Assembly: GCA_913057135.1 (NCBI GenBank) | Contig: CAJXNM010000004.1 | Location: 1 to 64,000, forward strand | Reading direction: 5' to 3' | Source of the DNA: an uncultured Halieaceae bacterium | GTDB taxonomy: Bacteria > Pseudomonadota > Gammaproteobacteria > Pseudomonadales > Halieaceae | Length of the DNA: 64,000 nt | In this document: in pieces, positions 10,808 to 19,475 of the stretch | How the letters are laid out: each line of letters opens with the position of its first letter | How positions within the stretch are numbered: the first letter of the stretch is position 1 | Translations under genes and position numbers: made by a program | Notes under the pieces: model-generated | Databases searched by the model: none | What the model was told of the DNA's origin: nothing | Seen by the model: only the letters and a program-made list of their open reading frames with translations

Positions 10808-12282
10808 GATGACGAATCTCCAATCGATAAGTCGCTGCGGCTGTGAAGGCTGCGGTAGCAATACTCGAGCTCATTGCGCCACGCCGGGAATCGGGTGACT
10901 AAGCCCTGCAGCGGTGGATACGCCTCAATAATAAGGCTTGCGCGGGCTTGATAACAATGCGGAGCCGCCTCTAATTGCCGTGCAAGTGCAGGTTGCAGTG
11001 GGTCGGTAAACCTGAGCGGCTGATCCGACTGTGAGACACCCCCTTGTATGCACATCCAAGCAGCAACCACATGGGTCAGTGTTGATACCTGTTCACCCCG
11101 CTCGAGTCGCTCCGATAATGGCGCCAGAATCCGCTGGGGAAGCTTTTGGCTAGAGTCGGTGGCGATTTGGAGCAGTGCGTGCTGAAGGTGGGGATTGGCA
11201 AAGCGCTGCTTTAACGCTCGGCAATAGGCTTCAGCATCAAAGTCATTATCGATGGGCAGCGTCGGTAGGATCTCACGCCACAAGGCATCGCAGAGTCCGC
11301 CCAACAGTTCACCAGAAACCGCCTCATGGACGTGCTCAAGTCCGAACCAACTACCTAAACACGCCAGGCCAGAATGGGCAGCGTTCAACAATCGAAGCTT
11401 GCGCTGCTCCCACGGGGCGACATCTGCTACCCACGTAACACCAACCTTTTCGAGGGCAGGTCGCTCTGCGGCAAACGTATCTTCGATGACCCACTGAGAA
11501 AAAGCTTCAGTGACGACAGCGCCATCATCGCGAAAGCCAAGTATCGCTGTCACCTCGTCAAACTTGGCGGAACTCATGGCTGGCGCAATGCGATCCACCA
11601 TAGCGTTAGGGAAAGCCACATGGGTATCAATCCAATGAGCTAACGCCGGGTCGTGATGCTGCGCAAGGGTTAACACCATGCGCTTGGTGATATTGCCGTT
11701 GTGGCTCAAATTATCGCAGGACAGCACGGTGACGCCCTTGTGACCGGCCCTGTAGCGCTGCATCAATCCTGCCAGTAGATGCCCCAATGCTGTGACTGGG
11801 TGCTCAAGACTCGCCAGATCTGCCTGCACCGCGGCATCACTCTTTGCCAGCTCACCTGTGGCTGGGTCATAGCAATAGCCCTTTTCGGTAATGGTCAAGG
11901 TCACCAATTGCGTCGACGGCGCGGCGATTAAATCACGAAGTCGCCGGGGTTCGCTGCGGGCATCGATAACAGAGTGAATAGAACCCACCAACTCATGACT
12001 CACGTCGGTCGCACTCTGTGCGTGATGGCTGTACCAACCCTGCTGGGGGTTGAGTTGATCAGAGGCGGTTGGCGAACGCAGTGATGCGCCAACAATCATC
12101 CAGGGTGCGTCAGCTTGTAACTTGTTTAACTGATGGAAGTACCACGCCTGATGGGCGCGGTGAAACGCACCCACGCCCAAATGCACTATCTTGGGCGCCA
12201 CATCCCTTGGGTAACAACCACGCCCCACGCTATGAGGAACCTGAGATTGGTTATTGTCATTTAATCGTTGCAAGGGATGCAT
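10804..12282 (-). CDS. uxuB: Fructuronate reductase / mannitol dehydrogenase family
   Basis: KIVHLGVGAFHRAHQAWYFHQL, VTLTITEKGYCYDPATG, VLSCDNLSHNG, FPNAMVDRIAPA, KLRLLNAAHSGLACLG; start about 12282 (MHPLQRL); track start 12405 overlaps the TonB receptor gene. Confidence 0.88.
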   Translation of the reverse strand: MHPLQRLNDNNQSQVPHSVGRGCYPRDVAPKIVHLGVGAFHRAHQAWYFHQLNKLQADAPWMIVGASLRSPTASDQLNPQQGWYSHHAQSATDVSHELVGSIHSVIDARSEPRRLRDLIAAPSTQLVTLTITEKGYCYDPATGELAKSDAAVQADLASLEHPVTALGHLLAGLMQRYRAGHKGVTVLSCDNLSHNGNITKRMVLTLAQHHDPALAHWIDTHVAFPNAMVDRIAPAMSSAKFDEVTAILGFRDDGAVVTEAFSQWVIEDTFAAERPALEKVGVTWVADVAPWEQRKLRLLNAAHSGLACLGSWFGLEHVHEAVSGELLGGLCDALWREILPTLPIDNDFDAEAYCRALKQRFANPHLQHALLQIATDSSQKLPQRILAPLSERLERGEQVSTLTHVVAAWMCIQGGVSQSDQPLRFTDPLQPALARQLEAAPHCYQARASLIIEAYPPLQGLVTRFPAWRNELEYCYRSLHSRSDLSIGDSSS

Positions 12283-12301
12283 CCTCCGTCGTGCGCTGGG
12301 C

Positions 12302-12327
12302 AAAAAAAGGGCTGCCAGCGGCAGCCC
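12302..12327 (-). terminator. Rho-independent terminator downstream of TonB receptor gene
   Basis: On minus strand GGGCTGCC-GCT-GGCAGCCC followed by TTTTTTT; 8-bp perfect stem, 3-nt loop. Confidence 0.9.
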
Positions 12328-12361
12328 ATAACAGGGGTGTCGAGCACCCAACGCAAAGTTA

Positions 12362-14632
12362 TTAGAAAGACCAACGTGCCCGCAATCCCGCAAATCGCTG
12401 GGCATTTCGGGGCAAGATGTGCGTCATCACAGGCACGCCGCCATAGAAGCCCGAGTTGTCACCGATAATGCTGGCGTAGCGCTCATCAAAAGCATTGTTC
12501 ACAAACGCAGTGATGCGATAGCGCCCCTCGTTATCCTCAATACCCACGCTGAAATTGGCGATACCGTAACTGGTTTGAACCGTGCGCGGGTTGGCGAACA
12601 AATCAAAATTCACGTCGTCTTGGTAGGTATAGTTACCGTTAGCGAAGAGAGAGAATGGCATGCCACTCAAGTCCGACTCATAGGTCAGACCCAGGTTGTA
12701 TTTGAAGTCGGGGGAGTTAGCCAGCGGCTTACCCGCAAGGTCCTGCAGACCGCCCACACAACCTTCGGCCTCGGTCTGTCCGGGGTAGCAGTTGGCACCA
12801 CGGAAAGACTCGATAGTGGCATCAATAAGCGCGGTACTCGCGTCGAGACGCCATGAGCTGCTCAACTGCATGGCAAACTCGGCCTCGATTCCTTGGGTAC
12901 GCAATTCACCCACGTTATTAAGCGCAACGACAATGCCTTCATCGGCAGTCACCTCGGCGCTTTGTGCTTGAAAGTCGTCATAGTCCGTTAAGAAAGCCAC
13001 CACACTAAACTGGGCTCTACCATCAAAAATGGCGCCCTTTAGGCCCGCTTCATAGGAGACGGAATTCTCCGCACCCACGGGGTTTGCAGCACGATCGGTG
13101 TTGAAACCTGAACTCACGTCGTAGGCTTGACCTTTGTAACCGGTAGAGACGCTGACAAATGTGCTGAGGTCCTCGCGCATGAAGTACTGCAGCGCCACTT
13201 TGCCGACTGTGAAGGTATCGGAGTCATCCCCTTGGAATGTTTCACTGATGGCATCGTCATTGAAAAACACTTCGATTTCTTCGCGACCAACGCGGCCGCC
13301 GACACTTAGATCCAGCGCATCACTCAAGTGGAAATTGACTTGACCAAACAGGGCAAGGTTGGTGTTGGTCGTGCCCGCATCCCAATCCGCAACGAACAAG
13401 GGCAGGCGATCAAAGACGCGGGTCGTCTCGGCGTTGGAGTACCAAAGACCGACGATGTAATCCATGTTGTCGCCCTGGGGCGACTCCAAACGAAGCTCTT
13501 GGGTGATTTGATCGGCTTCAAAGGGGGCTACTTGATAAATACCCCCTGACAGGGCGCCGCCAGTGAAGGCGCCAGCCACATCAAACTCGGTGCCGTCCAC
13601 ATCTTGCTCGAATAGGTAGCTCCAGTCCTGGTAGCTGGTAACACTGACCAGGGTGTAGTCACCCATGGCGTAATTGAATTTCAACGATGTGCTGAACTGC
13701 TCGTTATTCGATACCGGCGCGTAATCGAGACGGGTATTGAAATTATCGTCCCCCGGCGTCAAACCTTCAGTGAACAGTGCCGTGGGGAAGGCCCCAAACA
13801 AAGCCGCGCCCTCTGGAATGTCGCGATAGGTACTTACGCCCCCCTTGATATCACGCTCGCTGTAGTCTGCGATGAATCTCACCGAGAGACTGTCTGATGG
13901 ATCAAATACGAACTTTGCACGCACGCCTAAGCCATCGTCGTCGTTGTAGTCGTCACCGTTGGTCAAATTGGTGATATAGCCGTCACGCTGATGGGTGAAG
14001 GCATTAATCCGATAGCCTGCGTTATTGCCGATCGGACCCGACAATGAAGCATTGATGCGTGTCTCATCGTCATCGGTGACGACCGCTTCGACACTGCCCT
14101 CGAATTCAGTACTGGGCGCCCTGGTCACAAGGTTGATCACACCAGCGGAGGCATTTTTCCCAAATAATGTGCCCTGTGGGCCCCGCAAAACTTCTATTCG
14201 TTCGATATCCGCTAGGCTATTGAAGGCCTGAGCTTGTTGTACAACGGGCACGTCATCGACGATGACCGACACGCTGGGTTCAACGCCGATAGAGAAGGCG
14301 TAGGTACCAATGCCGCGTAAGTTAATACTGGCATTGGTGGCGGGCCCCGCATCGCGAATCGTCAGCGATGGCGATACCGCCGTTAATCCTCGGAAGTCAT
14401 TAATACCGGCATTTTCAAGCATCTCTGCCGATACCGCAGAGACCGCAGCGGGAACCTCAAACACCGTCTCTTCACGTTTCTGAGCGACAACTTTTACTAC
14501 TTCCAGCGCTAAACCGTTGCCGCCACTATTCTGTGCAAACGACAGGGTAGGGACGGTAACGCCAGCCGCTAACACCGCGATGGCTGCCGTTAGGGGACGA
14601 CGGGGACTTGGGGATTTTCGATAGTTGGGCAT
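12362..14632 (-). CDS. TonB-dependent outer-membrane receptor
   Basis: Signal peptide, VVAQKREETVFEVPAAVSAVSAE plug, IERIEVLRGPQGTLFGKNASAGVINLVT, C-terminal LRARWSF; start MPNYRKSP at 14632 with upstream GAGG. Confidence 0.92.
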   Translation of the reverse strand: MPNYRKSPSPRRPLTAAIAVLAAGVTVPTLSFAQNSGGNGLALEVVKVVAQKREETVFEVPAAVSAVSAEMLENAGINDFRGLTAVSPSLTIRDAGPATNASINLRGIGTYAFSIGVEPSVSVIVDDVPVVQQAQAFNSLADIERIEVLRGPQGTLFGKNASAGVINLVTRAPSTEFEGSVEAVVTDDDETRINASLSGPIGNNAGYRINAFTHQRDGYITNLTNGDDYNDDDGLGVRAKFVFDPSDSLSVRFIADYSERDIKGGVSTYRDIPEGAALFGAFPTALFTEGLTPGDDNFNTRLDYAPVSNNEQFSTSLKFNYAMGDYTLVSVTSYQDWSYLFEQDVDGTEFDVAGAFTGGALSGGIYQVAPFEADQITQELRLESPQGDNMDYIVGLWYSNAETTRVFDRLPLFVADWDAGTTNTNLALFGQVNFHLSDALDLSVGGRVGREEIEVFFNDDAISETFQGDDSDTFTVGKVALQYFMREDLSTFVSVSTGYKGQAYDVSSGFNTDRAANPVGAENSVSYEAGLKGAIFDGRAQFSVVAFLTDYDDFQAQSAEVTADEGIVVALNNVGELRTQGIEAEFAMQLSSSWRLDASTALIDATIESFRGANCYPGQTEAEGCVGGLQDLAGKPLANSPDFKYNLGLTYESDLSGMPFSLFANGNYTYQDDVNFDLFANPRTVQTSYGIANFSVGIEDNEGRYRITAFVNNAFDERYASIIGDNSGFYGGVPVMTHILPRNAQRFAGLRARWSF

Positions 14633-14707
14633 GAGCTGGGCCTCTTGCATGTTGTTATTTAGTAACTGCAGTGAAAGGAGCACGGCTATGCCCCTACTGC
14701 CGGTAAG

Positions 14708-14719
14708 GTAACCGGTGTC
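14708..14719. promoter_or_regulatory. Possible second, degenerate LacI-type operator upstream of TonB receptor gene
   Basis: GTAACCGGTGTC shares ACCGGTGTC with the perfect palindrome at 15876-15887; the 9-mer also occurs inside CDSs (9702-9710, 48196-48204). Confidence 0.4.
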
Positions 14720-14772
14720 GTAAAGGGACGCAAGACCCGACGAGTGATTAGTAGTGAAAACGTTTGGATGAG

Positions 14773-15801
14773 TTAGTCAGCGTTAATGGGGTGCGGCACA
14801 GCGGTTGACTCACGGGCCACGACCTCGGCATCGAACTGGGCGATTCGGTCGCTTGGAGGGCGTTTGCTATCACCGGTTAACATTTGAACCGCCAGCGCCA
14901 TCATGGCCTGCACCGGCTGGCGCACCGATGTCAGCGGCGGGTATAGATGTGACGCTACTGGCGAGTCGTCGAAGCCGGTCACTGACAGCTCAGCGGGAAT
15001 GGCCACCCCGCAAACGGCCGCAGCGTGATAGACACCAGCGGCCATTTCATCGTTGGCACAGACAATCGCCGAAGGTCGAGTACTGCCTTGCAACAATGCA
15101 AGACCCTGTTGTTTACCAGACTCAAAGGTGAAATCACCATACACAATGGTGAGGTCATCGGCGGTCAGTCCATGCAGAGTCAAGGCATCTTGAATACCCG
15201 CCAAGCGACGTTTAGTAGGGCCTGCGGCTGCGGGTCCACCGATAAACGCAAGCTCACGATGTCCGTCCTTAAGTAACTGATTTGTGAGCGATAATGCCGC
15301 CGTTCGATCGTTGTAACGGATTTGCGGAACAGCAAAATCCGCATGATCGCCTGCAACGCGAACCATGGGCCAATCCTCGCTCACTAAGTCCGCAAGTAAT
15401 CGTGCGGACTCGGATAGGGGTGGAGTGATGATCAATCCATCACAGCCCGAGCGACGCATGAAACGGATAACATCGTCAGCAGCGGCACCTTCATCGGCAA
15501 TTTGATGCATAACCACCTCATAACCCAGGGCATTCGCCGCCCGCTGTGACCCCGCAAGCAGGTCTAAGATGTAGCTGGGATTGCGGTTATTGTAGGCTAG
15601 GCCCAACAGTAGCGATCGAGAACTCGCGAGTGCCCGCGCCCGCCGGTCGGGTTCATACCCGGCTTCCTGCATGATGTGTTTGATGTGTGCGCGAGTCTTG
15701 TCTGACACCCCCTGTTCGTCGTTGAGTACTCGAGAAACCGATTTTTTAGACACGCCCGCCAGGCGCGCGATTTCGTTGATCGTGATGGTCTTCTTTGACA
15801 T
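14773..15801 (-). CDS. LacI-family transcriptional regulator, probably of the hexuronate locus
   Basis: N-terminal HTH TINEIARLAGVSKKSVSRVLNDEQGVSDKTR; SBP-like effector domain; GFDDSPVASHLYPPLTSVRQP; start MSKKTIT at 15801. Confidence 0.94.
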   Translation of the reverse strand: MSKKTITINEIARLAGVSKKSVSRVLNDEQGVSDKTRAHIKHIMQEAGYEPDRRARALASSRSLLLGLAYNNRNPSYILDLLAGSQRAANALGYEVVMHQIADEGAAADDVIRFMRRSGCDGLIITPPLSESARLLADLVSEDWPMVRVAGDHADFAVPQIRYNDRTAALSLTNQLLKDGHRELAFIGGPAAAGPTKRRLAGIQDALTLHGLTADDLTIVYGDFTFESGKQQGLALLQGSTRPSAIVCANDEMAAGVYHAAAVCGVAIPAELSVTGFDDSPVASHLYPPLTSVRQPVQAMMALAVQMLTGDSKRPPSDRIAQFDAEVVARESTAVPHPINAD

Positions 15802-15873
15802 GCCGCTACCAACCGCAGGAAAACCAACATCCTCTGGCCTGCAGACCATTTTGTCTAGTCATCGCAAAAATAT

Positions 15874-15902
15874 TAGACACCGGTGTCGCAAATGCCTATT
15901 CT
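15874..15902 (+). promoter_or_regulatory. Candidate promoter of glucuronidase operon with embedded palindromic operator
   Basis: TAGACA (-35, 15874-15879), 17-bp spacer, TATTCT (-10, 15897-15902); perfect 12-bp palindrome GACACCGGTGTC at 15876-15887. Confidence 0.6.
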
Positions 15903-15936
15903 ACGGGCAAACCAATAACACTTAACGGAGTGATAC

Positions 15937-18009
15937 ATGCTATCCGCCCTTTACCACCAACTATCCAAAGCAGCTGCGGCGCTGATTGTGCTGTTGGCAG
16001 CGGCAGTATTGCCGACAGCGATCGCTTCGGCCGCCGATGAGGACGAGGAGAGCACACCTTTTGCGGCACCCGAGGTAAAGATTCCTGCGCCTGATCCCAA
16101 CGTGCTTGCCTTTGTTGACGCCCGTGCAACGACAAGTCTGAACGGCACGTGGAACTTCATTGTCGACCCAATGAACATGGGCACGCCTGGTGGATTTTTT
16201 GGCGGCTGGGCAACCACGCGCATTCCTGTCGATGAATGGCAGTTACTGGAATACAACTACCCGAATGCTCGACAAATTCGGGTTCCCGGTGACTTCAATA
16301 CCCAGTTCGATGACTTGTTTTTCTACAGGGACAGTGTCTGGTATCAGCGTGATGTCGACATCACGCCGGCGCCTGGGCAGCGGTATCACCTGTGGTTTGG
16401 TGGCGCCAACTACACGACAAAAGTATTTCTAAATGGCGAACCGGTCGCTGAGCAGAAGGGCGGTTATGTACCATTTTCTGTGGACGTTACCGATGTATTG
16501 GTTGCCGGCCGTAACGATCTGGTGGTTAACGTCAACAATCGACTTGGGGCAGATACGGTACCCACTGGTCGCACCGATTGGTGGCCCTATGGCGGCTTAA
16601 CCCGCGACGTGCTGTTAGTAGAAGTCCCCGCTGCGGGCATTACCAATGCAAAGCTGACACTCGCCAGCGATCGGCGTCATATTGAGGGTGAAGTGACCAC
16701 CCGTAACGTCCCTAAGGGGGGGGGCGTTGCGATTAAGATTCCTGAGCTGAATATTTCCCACAAGGCCAAGGTGGATGCCAATGGCGTGGCCAAATGGCGT
16801 GTCGCAGCAAAACCAGAGCTGTGGCACCCCAATAATCCCAAGCTCTATGACGTAACCATCAGCGCCGGTGATGAGTCGGTTGAAGATCGTATCGGCTTCA
16901 GAACCATTGAAACCCGCGGTCAGACTATCTTGCTCAACGGTGAGCCCATCCGTTTTGCAGGTATTTCGACCCATGAAGAGCCCATCGGTCGAGACGGCGC
17001 TGCCTATTCCCGCGCCGATATGGAAGTGTTGTTCGCCGAAGCGAAGGCGTTAGGTGCTAATTTTGTGCGCGCTGCACATTACCCATACTCGCGTCACGCC
17101 GCCGAAGTGGCCGATGAAATAGGCCTGCTGCTTTGGGAAGAAGTGCCCATTTACTGGAATATTGCGTGGGAAAATCCAGAAACCCTCGCCATCGCCCGTG
17201 ATCAGTTATCGCGTTTAATTCAGCGGGATTGGAACCGTGCCAGCGTCGTTATTTGGTCTGTTGCCAACGAGACGCCGTACTCTAAGCCGCGAATGGCATT
17301 TCTTGAAAATCTTATTGAGGATGCCCGGGCAGCGGATCCGTCACGTTTGGTAAGTGCAGCCCTGCTGGGTGACACCCGTCGCGAACTTAAAGATGTGGCC
17401 TTACATCTTGCCGCTTACGGTGTAGCACAAGATGATGTTCCCGCCGAAGAGCGGGCGATTTTCCAGGCTATTCTCGATCGGGCCGGTAGTGCTGCGCCCG
17501 AGGTCGGCTCTGGCTTCACCCTTGTGATTGATGACCCACTGGGCGAACTGGTCGATATCGTCAGCTACAACGAATACTTCGGCTGGTACTACGCCCGGGG
17601 CATCGCGCCGGCTATTGGAGTGTCGGAGAAAACCGTGCGTCAGCTGATGTTCCAATTTATGCATCACGTTAACCTGAGTGCCGATTTTGACAAGCCCATG
17701 CACATCTCTGAGTTCGGTGCTGGAGCAAAGTCAGGCAAACGGGGCGAAGGGGTCTGGACGGAAGACTATCAAGCCCGAGTATACGAGGCACAGACGGCGA
17801 TGATCGCTAACAGCCCGCAGGTTCAGGGTATGACACCCTGGATTCTCAAGGACTTCCGCGCCATGCTGCGCACGCTGCCCGGGATTCAGGACTATCGCAA
17901 TCGCAAGGGGCTGATTGACGAGAACGGTCGTCGCAAGCAGGCCTTCTACGTCTTGCGTGATTTCTACTCGGGTCCTTGGGTCACCGCCGCTGAGGAGTCT
18001 AGCCGTTGA
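15937..18009 (+). CDS. Exported glycoside hydrolase family 2 protein, probable beta-glucuronidase
   Basis: Signal peptide AAALIVLLAAAVLPTAIASAA; GH2 fold NGTWNFIVDP, YQRDVDI, GGLTRDVLLVEV; acid/base region VIWSVANETPYSKP; nucleophile region MHISEFGAGAKSG; cluster with uronate genes. Confidence 0.85.
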   Translation: MLSALYHQLSKAAAALIVLLAAAVLPTAIASAADEDEESTPFAAPEVKIPAPDPNVLAFVDARATTSLNGTWNFIVDPMNMGTPGGFFGGWATTRIPVDEWQLLEYNYPNARQIRVPGDFNTQFDDLFFYRDSVWYQRDVDITPAPGQRYHLWFGGANYTTKVFLNGEPVAEQKGGYVPFSVDVTDVLVAGRNDLVVNVNNRLGADTVPTGRTDWWPYGGLTRDVLLVEVPAAGITNAKLTLASDRRHIEGEVTTRNVPKGGGVAIKIPELNISHKAKVDANGVAKWRVAAKPELWHPNNPKLYDVTISAGDESVEDRIGFRTIETRGQTILLNGEPIRFAGISTHEEPIGRDGAAYSRADMEVLFAEAKALGANFVRAAHYPYSRHAAEVADEIGLLLWEEVPIYWNIAWENPETLAIARDQLSRLIQRDWNRASVVIWSVANETPYSKPRMAFLENLIEDARAADPSRLVSAALLGDTRRELKDVALHLAAYGVAQDDVPAEERAIFQAILDRAGSAAPEVGSGFTLVIDDPLGELVDIVSYNEYFGWYYARGIAPAIGVSEKTVRQLMFQFMHHVNLSADFDKPMHISEFGAGAKSGKRGEGVWTEDYQARVYEAQTAMIANSPQVQGMTPWILKDFRAMLRTLPGIQDYRNRKGLIDENGRRKQAFYVLRDFYSGPWVTAAEESSR

Positions 18010-18014
18010 CCGCA

Positions 18015-19445
18015 ATGACGCCACTTGCTGTTTCGCGCCAGCGTCTGTTCCCTCTGGATCCGGGCGCCCGCGAGCTGTGTGCCGCGCTTTACGAGCGTGC
18101 GTGTAATCACCCCATTATTTCGCCCCACGGGCACACGGACCCAAGCTGGTTTGCCACCGACGCGTGCTTTGACGATGCACTCTCGTTATTGGTGACACCC
18201 GATCACTATGTGCTGCGGATGCTCTACAGCCAGGGGGTCGCCCTCGAGGATTTGGGGGTGCCCAACCAAGCGGGAGAGGTATTGGTTGAGCCCAGGGAGG
18301 CGTGGCGTTGTTTTGCCAGTCACTACCACCTGTTTGCCGGCACACCTTCGCGCCTGTGGCTCGATGCTACCTTTGAGGAGGTATTCGGTTTAAACGTGGC
18401 ATTAAATGCAGCATCAGCCGATCATTATTTCGACCACATCAATGCCTGTCTCGCCGAAGATGCGTTTCGACCACGGGCGCTGCTCGATCGATTTAATGTG
18501 GCGTTTATCGCAACCACCGAGCACGCTCTCGATGATCTAGAGCATCACCAGATGCTTGCAGCGCAGGGTTTAAGCCATCGTATTACCACCACCTTTCGCC
18601 CTGATGACGTGCTCGACCCAGACTTCCCTGGCTTTAGCAATAACATTGCCACGCTCGGTGAAAAGACAGGCAATGATATTGGGCATTTTCAGGGTTATTT
18701 ACAGGCACTGCGTGATCGACGTTCTTATTTTAGATCGGTAGGGGCAATCGCTACCGATCACGGCCCCATCGATCCAATGACCGCTGACTTAGATCCTGGC
18801 GCGGCTGCCAAATTGTACCAACGCTGCCTGACAGAGCAGGCCAGTGCCCAGGAGCGCTGCCTTTTCAGAGCGCATATGCTCACTGAAATGGCGCGAATGA
18901 GTCTTGAGGACGGTATGACCCTACAGATCCATCCCGGGTCGCACCGTAATCACAATCAGCGCTTACTCCAGCGTTTTGGTCGGGATAAAGGGGCCGATAT
19001 CCCGACCCGTGTCAGTTACACAGATGCCTTGGCCCCGCTGCTAAACGCCGTGGGCAATGAGCCGTCTCTGGAACTCATCGTGTTTACACTGGACGAGTCC
19101 AATTACAGTCGCGAGTTAGCTCCCCTTGCAGGCCATTATCCAGCCCTGCGTCTGGGTCCCCCATGGTGGTTCCACGACAGCCCCGAGGGAATGTTGCGTT
19201 ATCGGCGCGGCGTCACCGAGACCGCGGGTTTTTACAACACGGCCGGCTTTAATGATGACACGCGCGCACTGCTGTCGATCCCCGCTCGCCATGACATGGC
19301 AAGGCGTATAGATGCCAGATTCTTGGCCGAGTGGGTCATGGAAGGGCGTCTCTCGGAGGATGATGCCTTCGAGCTCATCGACGTGCTCACTTCAAAACTG
19401 GTACGGGACGCTTACCACCTCGACCAACGTCCACTGGCCCCGTAA
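18015..19445 (+). CDS. uxaC: Glucuronate isomerase
   Basis: NHPIISPHGHTDPSWFATDACFDDA, VALEDLGVP, MTLQIHPGSHRNHN, GPPWWFHDSPEGM, GFNDDTRALLSIPARHDMARR. Confidence 0.96.
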   Translation: MTPLAVSRQRLFPLDPGARELCAALYERACNHPIISPHGHTDPSWFATDACFDDALSLLVTPDHYVLRMLYSQGVALEDLGVPNQAGEVLVEPREAWRCFASHYHLFAGTPSRLWLDATFEEVFGLNVALNAASADHYFDHINACLAEDAFRPRALLDRFNVAFIATTEHALDDLEHHQMLAAQGLSHRITTTFRPDDVLDPDFPGFSNNIATLGEKTGNDIGHFQGYLQALRDRRSYFRSVGAIATDHGPIDPMTADLDPGAAAKLYQRCLTEQASAQERCLFRAHMLTEMARMSLEDGMTLQIHPGSHRNHNQRLLQRFGRDKGADIPTRVSYTDALAPLLNAVGNEPSLELIVFTLDESNYSRELAPLAGHYPALRLGPPWWFHDSPEGMLRYRRGVTETAGFYNTAGFNDDTRALLSIPARHDMARRIDARFLAEWVMEGRLSEDDAFELIDVLTSKLVRDAYHLDQRPLAP

Positions 19446-19475
19446 TTCAACGACATTCTCCCGGAGACATTGACG

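Noticed and set aside
12419-12856. 145-aa ORF antisense to the TonB receptor gene
   Set aside because: Shadow frame; no RBS or motif evidence.
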